DNA of 14,328 nt from an uncultured Ruaniaceae bacterium (GCA_938004115.1 CALKWS010000009.1:1-14328), one strand, 5' to 3'; positions 1 to 7,383 are shown, counted from the stretch's first letter. The notes: a model not told the origin generated them from the sequence alone. Numbers and translations: made by a program.

Positions 1-31
1 ACTCTTTCCCTACACGACGCTCTTCCGATCT
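1..31. other. Illumina TruSeq adapter remnant at contig end (not genomic)
   Basis: Bases 1-31 match the last 31 bases of the standard Illumina TruSeq/universal read-1 adapter, ending in the familiar GCTCTTCCGATCT. Genomic sequence begins at about base 32. The match is long and exact from memory of the adapter, so chance is not a reasonable explanation. The adapter is joined in frame to the truncated phosphatase gene on the minus strand, so a gene caller would append about ten false residues (beginning RSEERR) to that protein. Confidence 0.97.
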
Positions 32-895
32 CCGGAGCGCTCCGGCTCCCGGTCGCGGCAGTGTGTCATCCAAGTCCTCGTCCCAGGGGCTTCCCAGGCT
101 GCCGGGCACGCCCAGGTGCCCGGGCTGCAATTGCACCACCACGGCCGAGACGTTGTCCCGGGCGCCGCCGTCGACGGCCCGCCGGACCAGTTCCCGGCTG
201 AGGTGTTCCGGGCCGGCCGGGCCGGACATCACCATAGCGATCTGCTCCGGGTCCAGTTCCCCCACCAGTCCGTCGCTGCACACCAGCAGGCGTTGGTCCT
301 CCCCGGCGTGCAGCATCCAGAAGTCGGCCTCCACCGGGCGGGCGGAACCCACGGCCCGGGTGATCACATTGCGGTCCGGGTGGGTCCGGGCGGCCTCGGC
401 GGTGAGCGTGCCGGCGTCGATCAGCTCCTGCACCAGCGAGTGGTCCACGCTGATCTGGTCCAGCCCGGTCTCGTCATGCCGGTACACCCGGGAGTCTCCG
501 ACGTTGAAGACCAACCAGTAGGGCGTGCCCTCGCGGCTGGTGAGGACCGCGCCGGCTGCGGTGGAGCCGGCGAGGGGCTCGGCGTCCGTCTCGCTCGCCC
601 CCTGCGGATCCGACGGCGGGTCCGGGCGCTGCGCGCGCAACCGGGCGCGGATCAGATTCTGCGCGTGGTGGATGACGGCATTGATCTGCGCCGGCTCCAC
701 CGGGGCGCCGGGCACGATCTGGTCGGCGAACTCCGCGAAGGCTTGAATGACGCACTCCGAGGCCATGGCGCCGTACACGTGCCCGCCCATCCCGTCGGCC
801 ACCATGAACACCGGTGGGCGGGCCAGGACGGCGTCCTCGTTCACCCGGCGCCGACCGCCGGCGTCGGTCACCGCGCCCCAGAGCGTTTGCACCAC
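32..895 (-). CDS. PP2C-family Ser/Thr protein phosphatase, 3' end missing
   Basis: A metal-dependent (Mn/Mg) protein phosphatase of the PPM/PP2C family, expected to remove phosphate from Ser/Thr residues of proteins. Counting from the GTG at 895, 288 residues are visible: the RRRVNEDA motif (E20, D21), VADGMGG (D35), NVGDSRVYR (131-139), DHSLVQEL (151-158), CSDG (D208) and DNVS (D247). All core metal-coordinating acidic residues are therefore present. A Pro/Asp-rich loop (about 90-108) interrupts the fold before GST (110-112). After the core an acidic, Gly/Pro-rich tail (about 258-288) runs into the contig end without a stop, so it is unknown whether a membrane segment follows, as in PstP. 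The start is uncertain: tandem GTGs at 895 and 892 lie 4 and 7 nt after a GAGAGGGA Shine-Dalgarno, and another in-frame GTG is at 916. It lies on the same strand as the hydrolase, about 90 bp downstream of it, and probably has its own promoter. Its substrate and partner kinase are not visible. Confidence 0.93.
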
Positions 896-924
896 ACGTC
901 CCTCTCGCTGCCTCACCTGCGCAG

Positions 925-930
925 ATCCTA
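925..930 (-). promoter_or_regulatory. Probable -10 box (TAGGAT) of the PP2C gene
   Basis: The minus strand carries TAGGAT, a good fit to the actinobacterial TAnnnT -10 consensus. Transcription would start near 918. That leaves a leader of about 23 nt with the GAGAGGGA ribosome site before the GTG at 895/892, or almost none before the GTG at 916. No clear -35 was found. This suggests the phosphatase is transcribed independently of the hydrolase upstream. Confidence 0.4.
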
Positions 931-987
931 CCTACCGCCGCGCGGTGGCTCCGCCGCCGCGGCGACCGGGCCGGGGAGCCCCGCGGG

Positions 988-2466
988 TCATATGAAGGAG
1001 GGGTACACGCCCCAGTAGGCGGCGATGATGAGCAGACTCACCGCGCCGACGTGCACGCACCACCAGACCAGCCTTCCCGGGGTGCGCCAGCCCGCGTCCC
1101 GGTGGCGCAACGTCTGCTCCAGGGAGCTGTGCAGCACCCAGGCAGCCAGCACCCCGGTGGCCATCACCAGCAGGTAACCGCCGACGACGACGATGTCGTT
1201 GCGTAGGTAGTTCAGCGCGTAGTACGCCACCTGGGTGAGATAGGCGAGGAAGATCACCAGGGTGGCCACCGACGCCAGTGCCGTGGCCGCGGCGTACCGG
1301 GCCAGCGGGGCGGGCATGAGCGATCGCCGGTCACGGCGGATGATGCGATTCCCCGTCCACAGTCCCGGGCCCACCAACAGCAGTCCCAGGGAGCCGACCA
1401 GGGTGTACATCAGCCAGTTCCCGTCGGCGTACCACCGGGGCGTCGCCACCGGCGCGGCAGCGTACTGCTGCTCCGGGTTGGCGCCGGCCACCTGGGGTTC
1501 GGCCGTGGCGGTCGCCGGCAGCCCCTGGATCCACCGCGCCAGGTCCTCGGTGAAACCCTCGGCCAGGTGCCCGTTGCGGCGGATGCCGTGGTTGGCGTCG
1601 TCGTAGTAGCGCACGGTGAGGGCCTCGTTGCCCGCCCGGGTCAGGTCCTCGTGCAGTTGCACGGCCCCCTGCACCACGGGCATCGACGCGTCATCGGTGC
1701 CGTACACCATCAGCACCGGCAGTTGCAGGCGTTGCTGGAACGGGCGGGGATCGAAGTCGACGTACTCGAAGCCGCCGCCGGGGATGTTCACCCCGACCGC
1801 CCGCGGGATCGCCCGGAGCAGCGGTTCGGGCGCGCCGATGTTGCGCAGGTATGAGTCCGCGGCGAAGGCCGCCTGCTGTCGGGGCGGCACGATCGGGGCG
1901 GAGACCAGCGCGAGGAAGTCCACCTGGGGATAGGAGGCTCCGGCCACGGTGGCCGCGTAGGCCCCCTCCGACTCCCCGTACACGCCGACCCGTTCGGGGT
2001 TGACCCCCGGGTGCTCCTGGAGCACCTCGAAGGAGATCATGTAGTCGGCAGCCATCTGCACGTAGTCACGGTGGCGCACCGAGTAGGTCTCCAGGTTCTT
2101 GTGCGGCACGAGCACGTAGATGCCGGCGCTGGCCAGGTCCCGGGCCTGGTCGGTGAACGCGGTGTGCGCCCCGGTGCCGGCGCCGTGCATCATCAGCACC
2201 GCCGGGCGGTCCGGGGGCGCGTCCAGCGGGTAGGTCAACCGGGCGGGCACCACCACCTCGCCCAGGTCGACCTCGAAGTCCTCGGCGGCGATCTCATAGG
2301 TCCCCACCGGTTCGGTGAGCGCCGAGGACCCGATCGAGGTGTCCAGCGTCTCGGAGTCCACCCGGTTGGGAACCTGGTCGGGCTGCCAGCGCGGACCGCC
2401 GAGCGCGCCGATGGTGCCGAGCACGAGCACCACACCGAGCACCGCGAGCAGCTTGCGGACGATCAT
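988..2466 (-). CDS. Membrane-anchored alpha/beta hydrolase (serine peptidase/esterase type) with C-terminal four-helix membrane domain
   Basis: A 492-residue serine hydrolase. Residues 5-22 are a hydrophobic signal anchor, so the catalytic domain (about 55-318) is probably outside the membrane. It has an oxyanion-type MMHGAG (92-97), a nucleophile elbow GESEG with Ser166, an acid in YGTDD (Asp258) and ANHG with His293, giving a complete Ser-Asp-His triad. The closest recognisable group is the dipeptidyl-peptidase/S9-like or DUF-type alpha/beta hydrolases; the substrate is unknown. A linker rich in Ala/Pro (319-345) leads to four hydrophobic segments at about 351-370, 391-415, 424-446 and 465-487. 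The ATG at 2466 was chosen over a longer in-frame opening because it begins exactly at the signal anchor, 7 nt after the era stop. The longer frame would lie inside the conserved end of era. No strong ribosome site precedes it, so translation is probably coupled to era. Being last in the phoH-ybeY-era run suggests co-transcription, not necessarily a shared function. Confidence 0.88.
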   Translation of the reverse strand: MIVRKLLAVLGVVLVLGTIGALGGPRWQPDQVPNRVDSETLDTSIGSSALTEPVGTYEIAAEDFEVDLGEVVVPARLTYPLDAPPDRPAVLMMHGAGTGAHTAFTDQARDLASAGIYVLVPHKNLETYSVRHRDYVQMAADYMISFEVLQEHPGVNPERVGVYGESEGAYAATVAGASYPQVDFLALVSAPIVPPRQQAAFAADSYLRNIGAPEPLLRAIPRAVGVNIPGGGFEYVDFDPRPFQQRLQLPVLMVYGTDDASMPVVQGAVQLHEDLTRAGNEALTVRYYDDANHGIRRNGHLAEGFTEDLARWIQGLPATATAEPQVAGANPEQQYAAAPVATPRWYADGNWLMYTLVGSLGLLLVGPGLWTGNRIIRRDRRSLMPAPLARYAAATALASVATLVIFLAYLTQVAYYALNYLRNDIVVVGGYLLVMATGVLAAWVLHSSLEQTLRHRDAGWRTPGRLVWWCVHVGAVSLLIIAAYWGVYPSFI

Positions 2467-2473
2467 CGCCGGA

Positions 2474-3406
2474 CTAGAACCCCAGCCGGTGGAGTTGCTT
2501 GGGATCGCGCTGCCAGTCCTTGGCGACCTTGACGTGCAGGTCCAGGTAGACCGCGGCACCCAGCAGCGCCTCGATGCTGCGCCGCGCCTCGGTTCCCACC
2601 TTGCGCAGCCGGGCACCCCCGGTGCCGATGATGATGCCCTTCTGGGAGTCCCGTTCCACGAACAGGTTCACCCGCACGTCCAGCATCCGCCGGCCGTCCT
2701 TGGCGGGTGTGTCCCGTTCGACGATCTCGTCCACGACCACCGCCAGGGAGTGCGGGAGTTCGTCGTGGACGTCCTCCAGGGCCGCTTCGCGCACCAGTTC
2801 GGCCACCATCACCGCTTCCGGCTCGTCGGTCAGGTCCCCCTCGGGGTACAGCGGCGGTGAGGGCGGTAGGTGACCGAAGAGCACCTGCACCAGCACGTCC
2901 AGCTGGTAGTCCTGCTGGGCCGACACCGGGACGATGTCCGCCCAGTCGCCGAGTTCGTCCCCCGCCAGCAGGTGCGCGGCGCCCTGGGCGCGGGAGACGA
3001 CGTCGGTCTTGGTGACCACCGCCACCACCGGGGTGCGCGCATCGGCGAGCTGCTCGGCGATGTAGCGATCGCCCGGGCCGACGGCCTGGTCGGCGGGCAG
3101 GCAGAAGACGATGACGTCCACCTCGGCCAGCGTCTGCATCACCAGGTCGTTGAGCCGCTCACCCAGCAGCGTGCGGGGCCGGTGCAGCCCGGGGGTGTCC
3201 ACCAGGACCAGCTGGCCCTCCGGACGGTGCACGATCCCGCGGATGGCGCGCCGGGTGGTCTGCGGACGCGATGAGGTGATCGCCACCTTCTGCCGCACCA
3301 GGGCATTGGTGAGCGTGGACTTGCCGGCGTTGGGCCGGCCCACCACGCAGGCGAACCCGGCGCGGTACTCCTGCCCGGGCCGGTCCTCGGGGTCGGTGGC
3401 GCTCAC
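2474..3406 (-). CDS. era: GTPase Era
   Basis: Era is an essential-type GTPase that binds the 3' end of 16S rRNA and helps mature the 30S subunit. The 310 residues match the usual length. G1 is GRPNAGKST (23-31), followed by the TTRRAIRG switch region, G3 DTPGLHRP and G4 TKTD. The C-terminal KH domain carries GIIIGTGGARLRKVG and the family-typical ending AKDWQRDPKQLHRLGF. The start is a GTG that overlaps the ybeY TGA as GTGA (4 nt), implying translational coupling. Era and YbeY act in the same 30S maturation pathway, which explains the tight arrangement. The CBS-domain/CorC-like gene that usually separates ybeY and era in related genomes is not present here. Confidence 0.98.
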   Translation of the reverse strand: MSATDPEDRPGQEYRAGFACVVGRPNAGKSTLTNALVRQKVAITSSRPQTTRRAIRGIVHRPEGQLVLVDTPGLHRPRTLLGERLNDLVMQTLAEVDVIVFCLPADQAVGPGDRYIAEQLADARTPVVAVVTKTDVVSRAQGAAHLLAGDELGDWADIVPVSAQQDYQLDVLVQVLFGHLPPSPPLYPEGDLTDEPEAVMVAELVREAALEDVHDELPHSLAVVVDEIVERDTPAKDGRRMLDVRVNLFVERDSQKGIIIGTGGARLRKVGTEARRSIEALLGAAVYLDLHVKVAKDWQRDPKQLHRLGF

Positions 3407-3876
3407 GTGGACCGGCTGGTGCCGGGACGGGAGGCGAGGAAGGTCAGCAGCAACCGGCGCTGCAGGGCGAACATCTCCTTCTCCTCCGCCTCCTCGGCGT
3501 GGTCGTAGCCGAGCAGGTGCAACAAACCGTGCGTGGTCAGCAGCAGCATCTCCTCATCGGCGGAGTGCCCGGCCTCGCGGGCCTGGTCCACGGCCACCGG
3601 CGGGCACAGCACGATGGACCCGAGCATGCCCTCCGCGCTGGGCGCATCCGGGGTGCCGGGGCGCAGTTCGTCGATGGGGAAGGCCAGCACGTCGGTGGGC
3701 CCGTCCTCGTCCATCCACTGCTGGTTCAACTCGCTCATCACCGTGGTGTCCACGAACCGGATCTCCACCTCGGCCTGGGGGTGCACGTGCATCTCGTCCA
3801 GCACGAACCGGGCCAGCGCGGCGAACTCGGTCTCATCCAGCGCGTAGCCCGATTCGTTGGTGATCTCGGTGCTCAT
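3403..3876 (-). CDS. ybeY: Endoribonuclease YbeY (16S rRNA 3'-end processing)
   Basis: YbeY is a single-domain zinc metalloprotein needed for 16S rRNA 3'-end maturation and 70S quality control. The 157 residues contain the family signature HGLLHLLGYDH with zinc ligands His116, His120 and His126, plus the upstream PTDVLAFP motif (60-67; canonical form PTDVLSFP). The acidic stretch after the last histidine (EEAEEKEMF) is normal for the family. The ATG overlaps the phoH TGA by 4 nt (ATGA), and the stop overlaps era by 4 nt, so phoH, ybeY and era form one translationally coupled unit. The domain is complete and no key residue is missing. Confidence 0.97.
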   Translation of the reverse strand: MSTEITNESGYALDETEFAALARFVLDEMHVHPQAEVEIRFVDTTVMSELNQQWMDEDGPTDVLAFPIDELRPGTPDAPSAEGMLGSIVLCPPVAVDQAREAGHSADEEMLLLTTHGLLHLLGYDHAEEAEEKEMFALQRRLLLTFLASRPGTSRST

Positions 3877-4901
3877 CGATACCGGCCCTCCCCGGCGCTC
3901 TCCCGCTGCGGGCGCTGGGCGGCGTCGTAGCGTCCGTAGGCATCGATGATGTCGGCCACCAGGCGGTGGCGGACCACGTCCCGGCTGGTCAGCCGGCGGA
4001 AGGCGACGTCGTCGATGTCCGCCAGGATCTCCTGCACCACGCTCAGCCCGGAGCGGGTGCCGTCGGGGAGGTCCACCTGGGTCACGTCCCCGGTGACCAC
4101 CATGGTGGAGCCGAACCCGAGCCTGGTGAGGAACATCTTCATCTGCTCCGCGGAGGTGTTCTGCGCCTCGTCGAGGATGATGAACGCATCGTTCAGGGTT
4201 CGGCCCCGCATATAGGCCAGCGGGGCGACCTCGATGGTGCCGGCCGCCATCAGGCGCGGGATGGAATCGGGATCGAGCATGTCGTGCAGGGCGTCGTACA
4301 ACGGCCGCAGGTACGGGTCGATCTTCTCGTTCAGGGTGCCGGGTAGGAAGCCCAGCCGCTCCCCCGCCTCCACCGCGGGACGGGTGAGCACGATCCGGTT
4401 CACCCGTTTGGCCTGCAGGGCCTGGACCGCCTTGGCCATCGCCAGGTAGGTCTTGCCGGTCCCTGCCGGGCCGATCCCGAAGACGACGGTGTTGGCGTCG
4501 ATCGCCTCCACGTACTCCTTCTGTCCCACCGACTTGGGCCGGATGGTGCGCCCCCGGCTGGACAGGATGTTCATCGTCAGCACGTCCGCGGGGCGCTCCA
4601 CGGTCGGGGCGGTGAGGATCGAGATCGCTCGTTCCACCGCATCGGCGGTGAGCGGCTGGGCGGAGCCGGCGATCTGGGTCAGTTCGTCGAGCAGCCGTTG
4701 CGCCAGCGCCACGTCGGCGCTGGGTCCGGTGAAGGTGATCACGTTGCCGCGCACGTGCACGTCCAGCGCCGGGAAGCCGTCCTCGATCGCGCGCAGCACC
4801 TCGTCCCGTTGTCCCAGCAGCGCGACCATCGAGATGTGCTCGAGGACGGTCACCTGCTCACGCACGTGCCCGGTTGGCAGGTCAGTGGTTGGATCGGTCA
4901 T
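3873..4901 (-). CDS. phoH: PhoH-like ATPase (PhoH/YbeZ)
   Basis: PhoH/YbeZ is a cytoplasmic P-loop NTPase, thought to assist YbeY in RNA and ribosome handling. The 342 residues begin with a KH-like N-terminal region (about 20-80, including HVRGNVITFTGP). Next comes the PhoH ATPase domain with Walker A GPAGTGKT (144-151), the family block TRPAVEAGERLGFLPG (173-188), RGRTLNDAFIILDEAQN holding Walker B (LDEAQ, 243-247), and TGDVTQ (270-275). The length and order are normal. The only ATG is at 4901. An AGGAGA lies about 19 nt upstream, farther than usual, with no intervening in-frame start codon, so initiation may be inefficient. It is separated from dnaJ by 224 bp with a possible promoter of its own, so it may not depend wholly on the CIRCE-controlled transcript. 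Confidence 0.97.
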   Translation of the reverse strand: MTDPTTDLPTGHVREQVTVLEHISMVALLGQRDEVLRAIEDGFPALDVHVRGNVITFTGPSADVALAQRLLDELTQIAGSAQPLTADAVERAISILTAPTVERPADVLTMNILSSRGRTIRPKSVGQKEYVEAIDANTVVFGIGPAGTGKTYLAMAKAVQALQAKRVNRIVLTRPAVEAGERLGFLPGTLNEKIDPYLRPLYDALHDMLDPDSIPRLMAAGTIEVAPLAYMRGRTLNDAFIILDEAQNTSAEQMKMFLTRLGFGSTMVVTGDVTQVDLPDGTRSGLSVVQEILADIDDVAFRRLTSRDVVRHRLVADIIDAYGRYDAAQRPQRESAGEGRYR

Positions 4902-4953
4902 GGGCCGGCTCGCGCCGCGTTCTCCTGTTCATCGCCGCTGGGATCAAGCGCTG

Positions 4954-4959
4954 ATTCTA
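4954..4959 (-). promoter_or_regulatory. Possible -10 box (TAGAAT) upstream of phoH
   Basis: The minus strand carries TAGAAT 52 bp before the phoH ATG. The 14 bases around it agree at 12 positions with the hrcA promoter core (TAGAAT followed by AGC.CT), but no second inverted CIRCE half is present. No recognisable -35 lies 16-18 bp upstream. If active, it would give phoH-ybeY-era heat-shock-independent expression. Confidence 0.35.
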
Positions 4960-4999
4960 CCGGCCAGGACGCGTTCGCCCAGGCATTATGCGCCTGGCG

Positions 5000-5066
5000 G
5001 TGCCGGAGCGCCCGCGATCACGCGCCGGCGTGCACGCGACAACGTGCCGGAGCGTCCGCGACCACG
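5000..5066. repeat. Two copies of a 23-bp direct repeat between dnaJ and phoH
   Basis: Copies lie at 5000-5022 and 5044-5066 (period 44) and agree at 21 of 23 positions. Both read GTGCCGGAGCG, then YCCGCGAYCACG. They sit in the non-coding gap where rsmE would normally be. No gene or known element explains them. Confidence 0.6.
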
Positions 5067-5091
5067 GCACCGGGCCGCCGGCGACGGTGCC
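5066..5091 (-). terminator. Possible hairpin terminator or attenuator after dnaJ
   Basis: A perfect 7-bp inverted repeat (GGCACCG / CGGTGCC, 5066-5072 with 5085-5091) with a 12-base loop lies 35 bp beyond the dnaJ stop. A second 7-bp hairpin (5118-5124 with 5129-5135, loop of 4) straddles the dnaJ stop codon itself. Neither has a T-tract, so termination is only a possibility. Together they could partly insulate dnaJ from phoH. Confidence 0.3.
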
Positions 5092-5125
5092 TGCCCGCGC
5101 GCCGCCCGGGTGTGGCGCGGCCGCC

Positions 5126-6241
5126 TCAGCGGCCGGCGAACCGGTCCCGGAGCCGGGAGAACATGCCGGAGCCGGCCGGTGACAGCCGCGCCTGGGGGCG
5201 TTCCTCCCCGCGCTTCTCCGCCAGGGACCGCAGCAGGTCCTCCTGGGCCTCGTCCAACCCGGTGGGCACCTTGACCTGGATGTGCACGTGCAGGTCCCCG
5301 CGGCGTCCACCGCTGTTGAGGACCCCCACGCCCAGGTTGCGCAGCGTGATGATCTCCCCGGGCTGGGTGCCCGCACGCACGTCCACCTCCTGGGGCCCGT
5401 CGAAGGTGTCGATCGTCAGCACGGTGCCCAACGCCGCAGCCGTCATCGGCAACTCCACGGTGCAGTGCAGGTCGTGGCCGCGCCGGGTGAACGTGGGGTG
5501 GGTCTTCTCCCGGATCTCCACGTACAGGTCCCCGGGCGGGCCGCCCCCGGGCCCGGTCTCTCCCTGCCCGGTGAGCTTGATCCGGGTGCCGTCATCCACG
5601 CCCGGCGGGATGTTCACGTTGATGGTGCGCCGGGAGCGGACCCGTCCCTCCCCCGAGCACTCCGCACACGGGTGCTCGATCACCGAACCGAAGCCCTGGC
5701 AGGCCGCACAGGCCTGGCTGGTCATCACCTGACCGAGGAAGGAACGGGCCACGCGCTGCACCGAGCCGCGCCCGCCGCAGACGTCGCAGGTGCGCGGGCC
5801 GGTGCCCGGTGCGCTACAGGTGCCGTGACAGGTCTGGCACACCACCGCGGTGTCCACCTCGATGTCCTTGGTGACACCGAAGGTGGCCTCCTCCAGGGTG
5901 ATCGTGACGCGCAGCAGGGCGTCCTGGCCGCGGCGGGAGCGCGGGGTGGGTCCGCGCTGGCCCCCGCCCCCGGTGGCGGCGGTGAAGAAGTCGAAGATGT
6001 CCGAGAACGGGAAGTCACCGCCCCCGCCGTTCATCCCGCCCAGGCCGCCGGCGTCGTACTGCCGCCGCTTCTCCGGGTTGGAGAGCACGTCGTGGGCGGC
6101 GGCGATGTCCTTGAACTTCTCCGCACCGTCCGCGCCGGCCACGTCCGGGTGATGCTGGCGCGCCAGTTTGCGGTAGGCGCGTTTGATCTCCTCAGTACTC
6201 GCGTCACGGTCGACGCCGAGGATGGCGTAATAGTCGCTCAC
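5126..6241 (-). CDS. dnaJ: Molecular chaperone DnaJ (HrcA-linked DnaJ2 type)
   Basis: DnaJ (Hsp40) delivers unfolded proteins to DnaK and stimulates its ATPase. The 371 residues show a full J domain with HPD at 31-33, then a Gly/Phe region (66-100). The zinc domain has four Cys pairs: C135/C138, C152/C155, C178/C181 and C192/C195. After it come the two C-terminal substrate-binding domains (about 205-330). In the first zinc motif the last glycine of CxxCxGxG is a cysteine (CQTCHGTC, Cys142), an extra Cys unlike the other three repeats. The start is a GTG, 24 bp after the hrcA stop, preceded by a weak AAGAAAG ribosome site. Linkage to hrcA behind a CIRCE operator marks it as the heat-shock-controlled DnaJ2 of actinobacteria; a second dnaJ near dnaK-grpE would be expected elsewhere. 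Confidence 0.97.
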   Translation of the reverse strand: MSDYYAILGVDRDASTEEIKRAYRKLARQHHPDVAGADGAEKFKDIAAAHDVLSNPEKRRQYDAGGLGGMNGGGGDFPFSDIFDFFTAATGGGGQRGPTPRSRRGQDALLRVTITLEEATFGVTKDIEVDTAVVCQTCHGTCSAPGTGPRTCDVCGGRGSVQRVARSFLGQVMTSQACAACQGFGSVIEHPCAECSGEGRVRSRRTINVNIPPGVDDGTRIKLTGQGETGPGGGPPGDLYVEIREKTHPTFTRRGHDLHCTVELPMTAAALGTVLTIDTFDGPQEVDVRAGTQPGEIITLRNLGVGVLNSGGRRGDLHVHIQVKVPTGLDEAQEDLLRSLAEKRGEERPQARLSPAGSGMFSRLRDRFAGR

Positions 6242-6265
6242 AGGTTGCTTTCTTGACGGGTCGGG

Positions 6266-7294
6266 TCAGGCTGACAGGATCCTGGACAAGTATCGGGCGA
6301 CGGCCCGCACCGCGGCCATCGTGTTCGGGTAATCCATGCGGGTCGGGCCCAGCACCCCCACCTGGGCGATCGCGTCCGCACCGGTACCACCGTAACCCCC
6401 GGCCACCACCGAGGTCTCGGAGAGTCTCTCGGAGGACGTCTCGTGGCCGATCCGCACCGCCAGTTCGGCGGTGGCGGCTTCCTCGGCCATGTCCGCGAGC
6501 AGCCGCATCAGCACCACCTGCTCCTCCAGCGCCTCCAGCACGGGCGTGATGGTGCGGGTGAAGTCGGTGTCCGACCGCGCCAGGTTCGCCGTCCCGGCCA
6601 TCACGATCCGTTCCTCCACGTCCTCTCCGACGGTGTCCAGCACCGCCCCGACGACCTCGGTGACCATGGTGCGCTCATCGGGTTCGAACACGTCCTCCAA
6701 CCCCTCCAGGGCGGTGCGCAGCGCCGGCAACTCCCGGCCGGTGCCCAGGGCATTGATGCGCGCGCGCAGTTCACCCAGCACCGCGGAGTCCAGTTCCTCC
6801 GGCATCTCCACCACGCGTTGTTCCACCCGGCCGGTGTCGGTGATGATCACCACCATCAACCGGGTGGTGGAGATCGGGACGAGTTCCACGTGCCGCAGCG
6901 CCGAGCGTCGCAGGGAGGGGTACTGCACCACCGCGACCTGGTGGGTGAACTGGGCGAGCAACCTTACGGAGCGTTCCAGGACGTCGTCCAGGTCCACCGC
7001 GCCCTCCAGGAACCCGGTGATCGCCCGCCGCTCGGCCGGGGACAGCGGTTTGAGGGAGGAGATCTGGTCCACGAACATCCGGTACCCCTTGTCGGTGGGT
7101 ATCCGGCCCGCGGAGGTGTGCGGTTGGGCGATGTAGCCGCCGTCCTCGAGCGCCGCCATATCGTTACGGATCGTGGCCGGTGACACGCCCAGGTTGTGTC
7201 GTTCCACCAGGTTGCGCGACCCGACCGGCTCGCGGGAGCGCACGTAGTCCTGCACGATCGCGCGCAGCACTTCCAGTTGTCGTTCCGAACTCAT
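6266..7294 (-). CDS. hrcA: Heat-inducible transcriptional repressor HrcA
   Basis: HrcA represses class I heat-shock genes by binding CIRCE and is kept active by GroEL. The 342 residues start with a winged-helix DNA-binding domain (about 1-70) containing GVSPATIRNDMAALEDGGYI (36-55) and PHTSAGRIPT (58-67). Then comes the GAF-like and dimerisation region, ending in a conserved tail with LGPTRMDYPNTMAAV. The frame is open 25 codons further upstream, but the ATG at 7294 was chosen. It is 6 nt after a perfect AGGAGG, and MSSERQLEVLRAIVQDYV is the normal family N-terminus. It is the first gene of the operon with dnaJ. A CIRCE element in its own leader shows autoregulation. Confidence 0.97.
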   Translation of the reverse strand: MSSERQLEVLRAIVQDYVRSREPVGSRNLVERHNLGVSPATIRNDMAALEDGGYIAQPHTSAGRIPTDKGYRMFVDQISSLKPLSPAERRAITGFLEGAVDLDDVLERSVRLLAQFTHQVAVVQYPSLRRSALRHVELVPISTTRLMVVIITDTGRVEQRVVEMPEELDSAVLGELRARINALGTGRELPALRTALEGLEDVFEPDERTMVTEVVGAVLDTVGEDVEERIVMAGTANLARSDTDFTRTITPVLEALEEQVVLMRLLADMAEEAATAELAVRIGHETSSERLSETSVVAGGYGGTGADAIAQVGVLGPTRMDYPNTMAAVRAVARYLSRILSA

Positions 7295-7300
7295 CTCGGG

Positions 7301-7306
7301 CCTCCT
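7301..7306 (-). promoter_or_regulatory. Ribosome binding site AGGAGG of hrcA
   Basis: A perfect AGGAGG on the minus strand, 6 nt before the ATG at 7294. It is the strongest Shine-Dalgarno noticed in the window and fixes the hrcA start against the longer open frame. Confidence 0.85.
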
Positions 7307-7356
7307 CTCCGTCCTCGCCAGCGCCCGCTGGTCTGGGGGCCGACCCGCCTCCGGGA

Positions 7357-7383
7357 TCAGCACTCCCACCCCTAGAGTGCTAA
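7357..7383. promoter_or_regulatory. CIRCE operator (HrcA binding site)
   Basis: An inverted repeat of 9-base arms with a 9-base spacer: TCAGCACTC at 7357-7365 and GAGTGCTAA at 7375-7383. The consensus is TTAGCACTC-N9-GAGTGCTAA, so only one base differs. It abuts and overlaps by one base the hrcA -10 box and covers the predicted start point (near 7376), the normal placement for HrcA repression. It also lies within the divergent gap upstream of the DUF3097 gene, about 50 bp from that gene's start. Confidence 0.96.

Noticed and set aside
63..1018. Open frames on the plus strand across the PP2C gene
   Set aside because: They are low-complexity shadows. The minus-strand frame contains every PP2C motif in order.
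2467..2616. Fifty-codon N-terminal extension of the hydrolase
   Set aside because: It overlaps the conserved end of era and places a Cys/Arg/Trp-rich tail before an obvious signal anchor.
7295..7369. Twenty-five-codon N-terminal extension of HrcA
   Set aside because: The AGGAGG site at 7301-7306 lies inside it and points to the ATG at 7294, and the extension would begin inside CIRCE.
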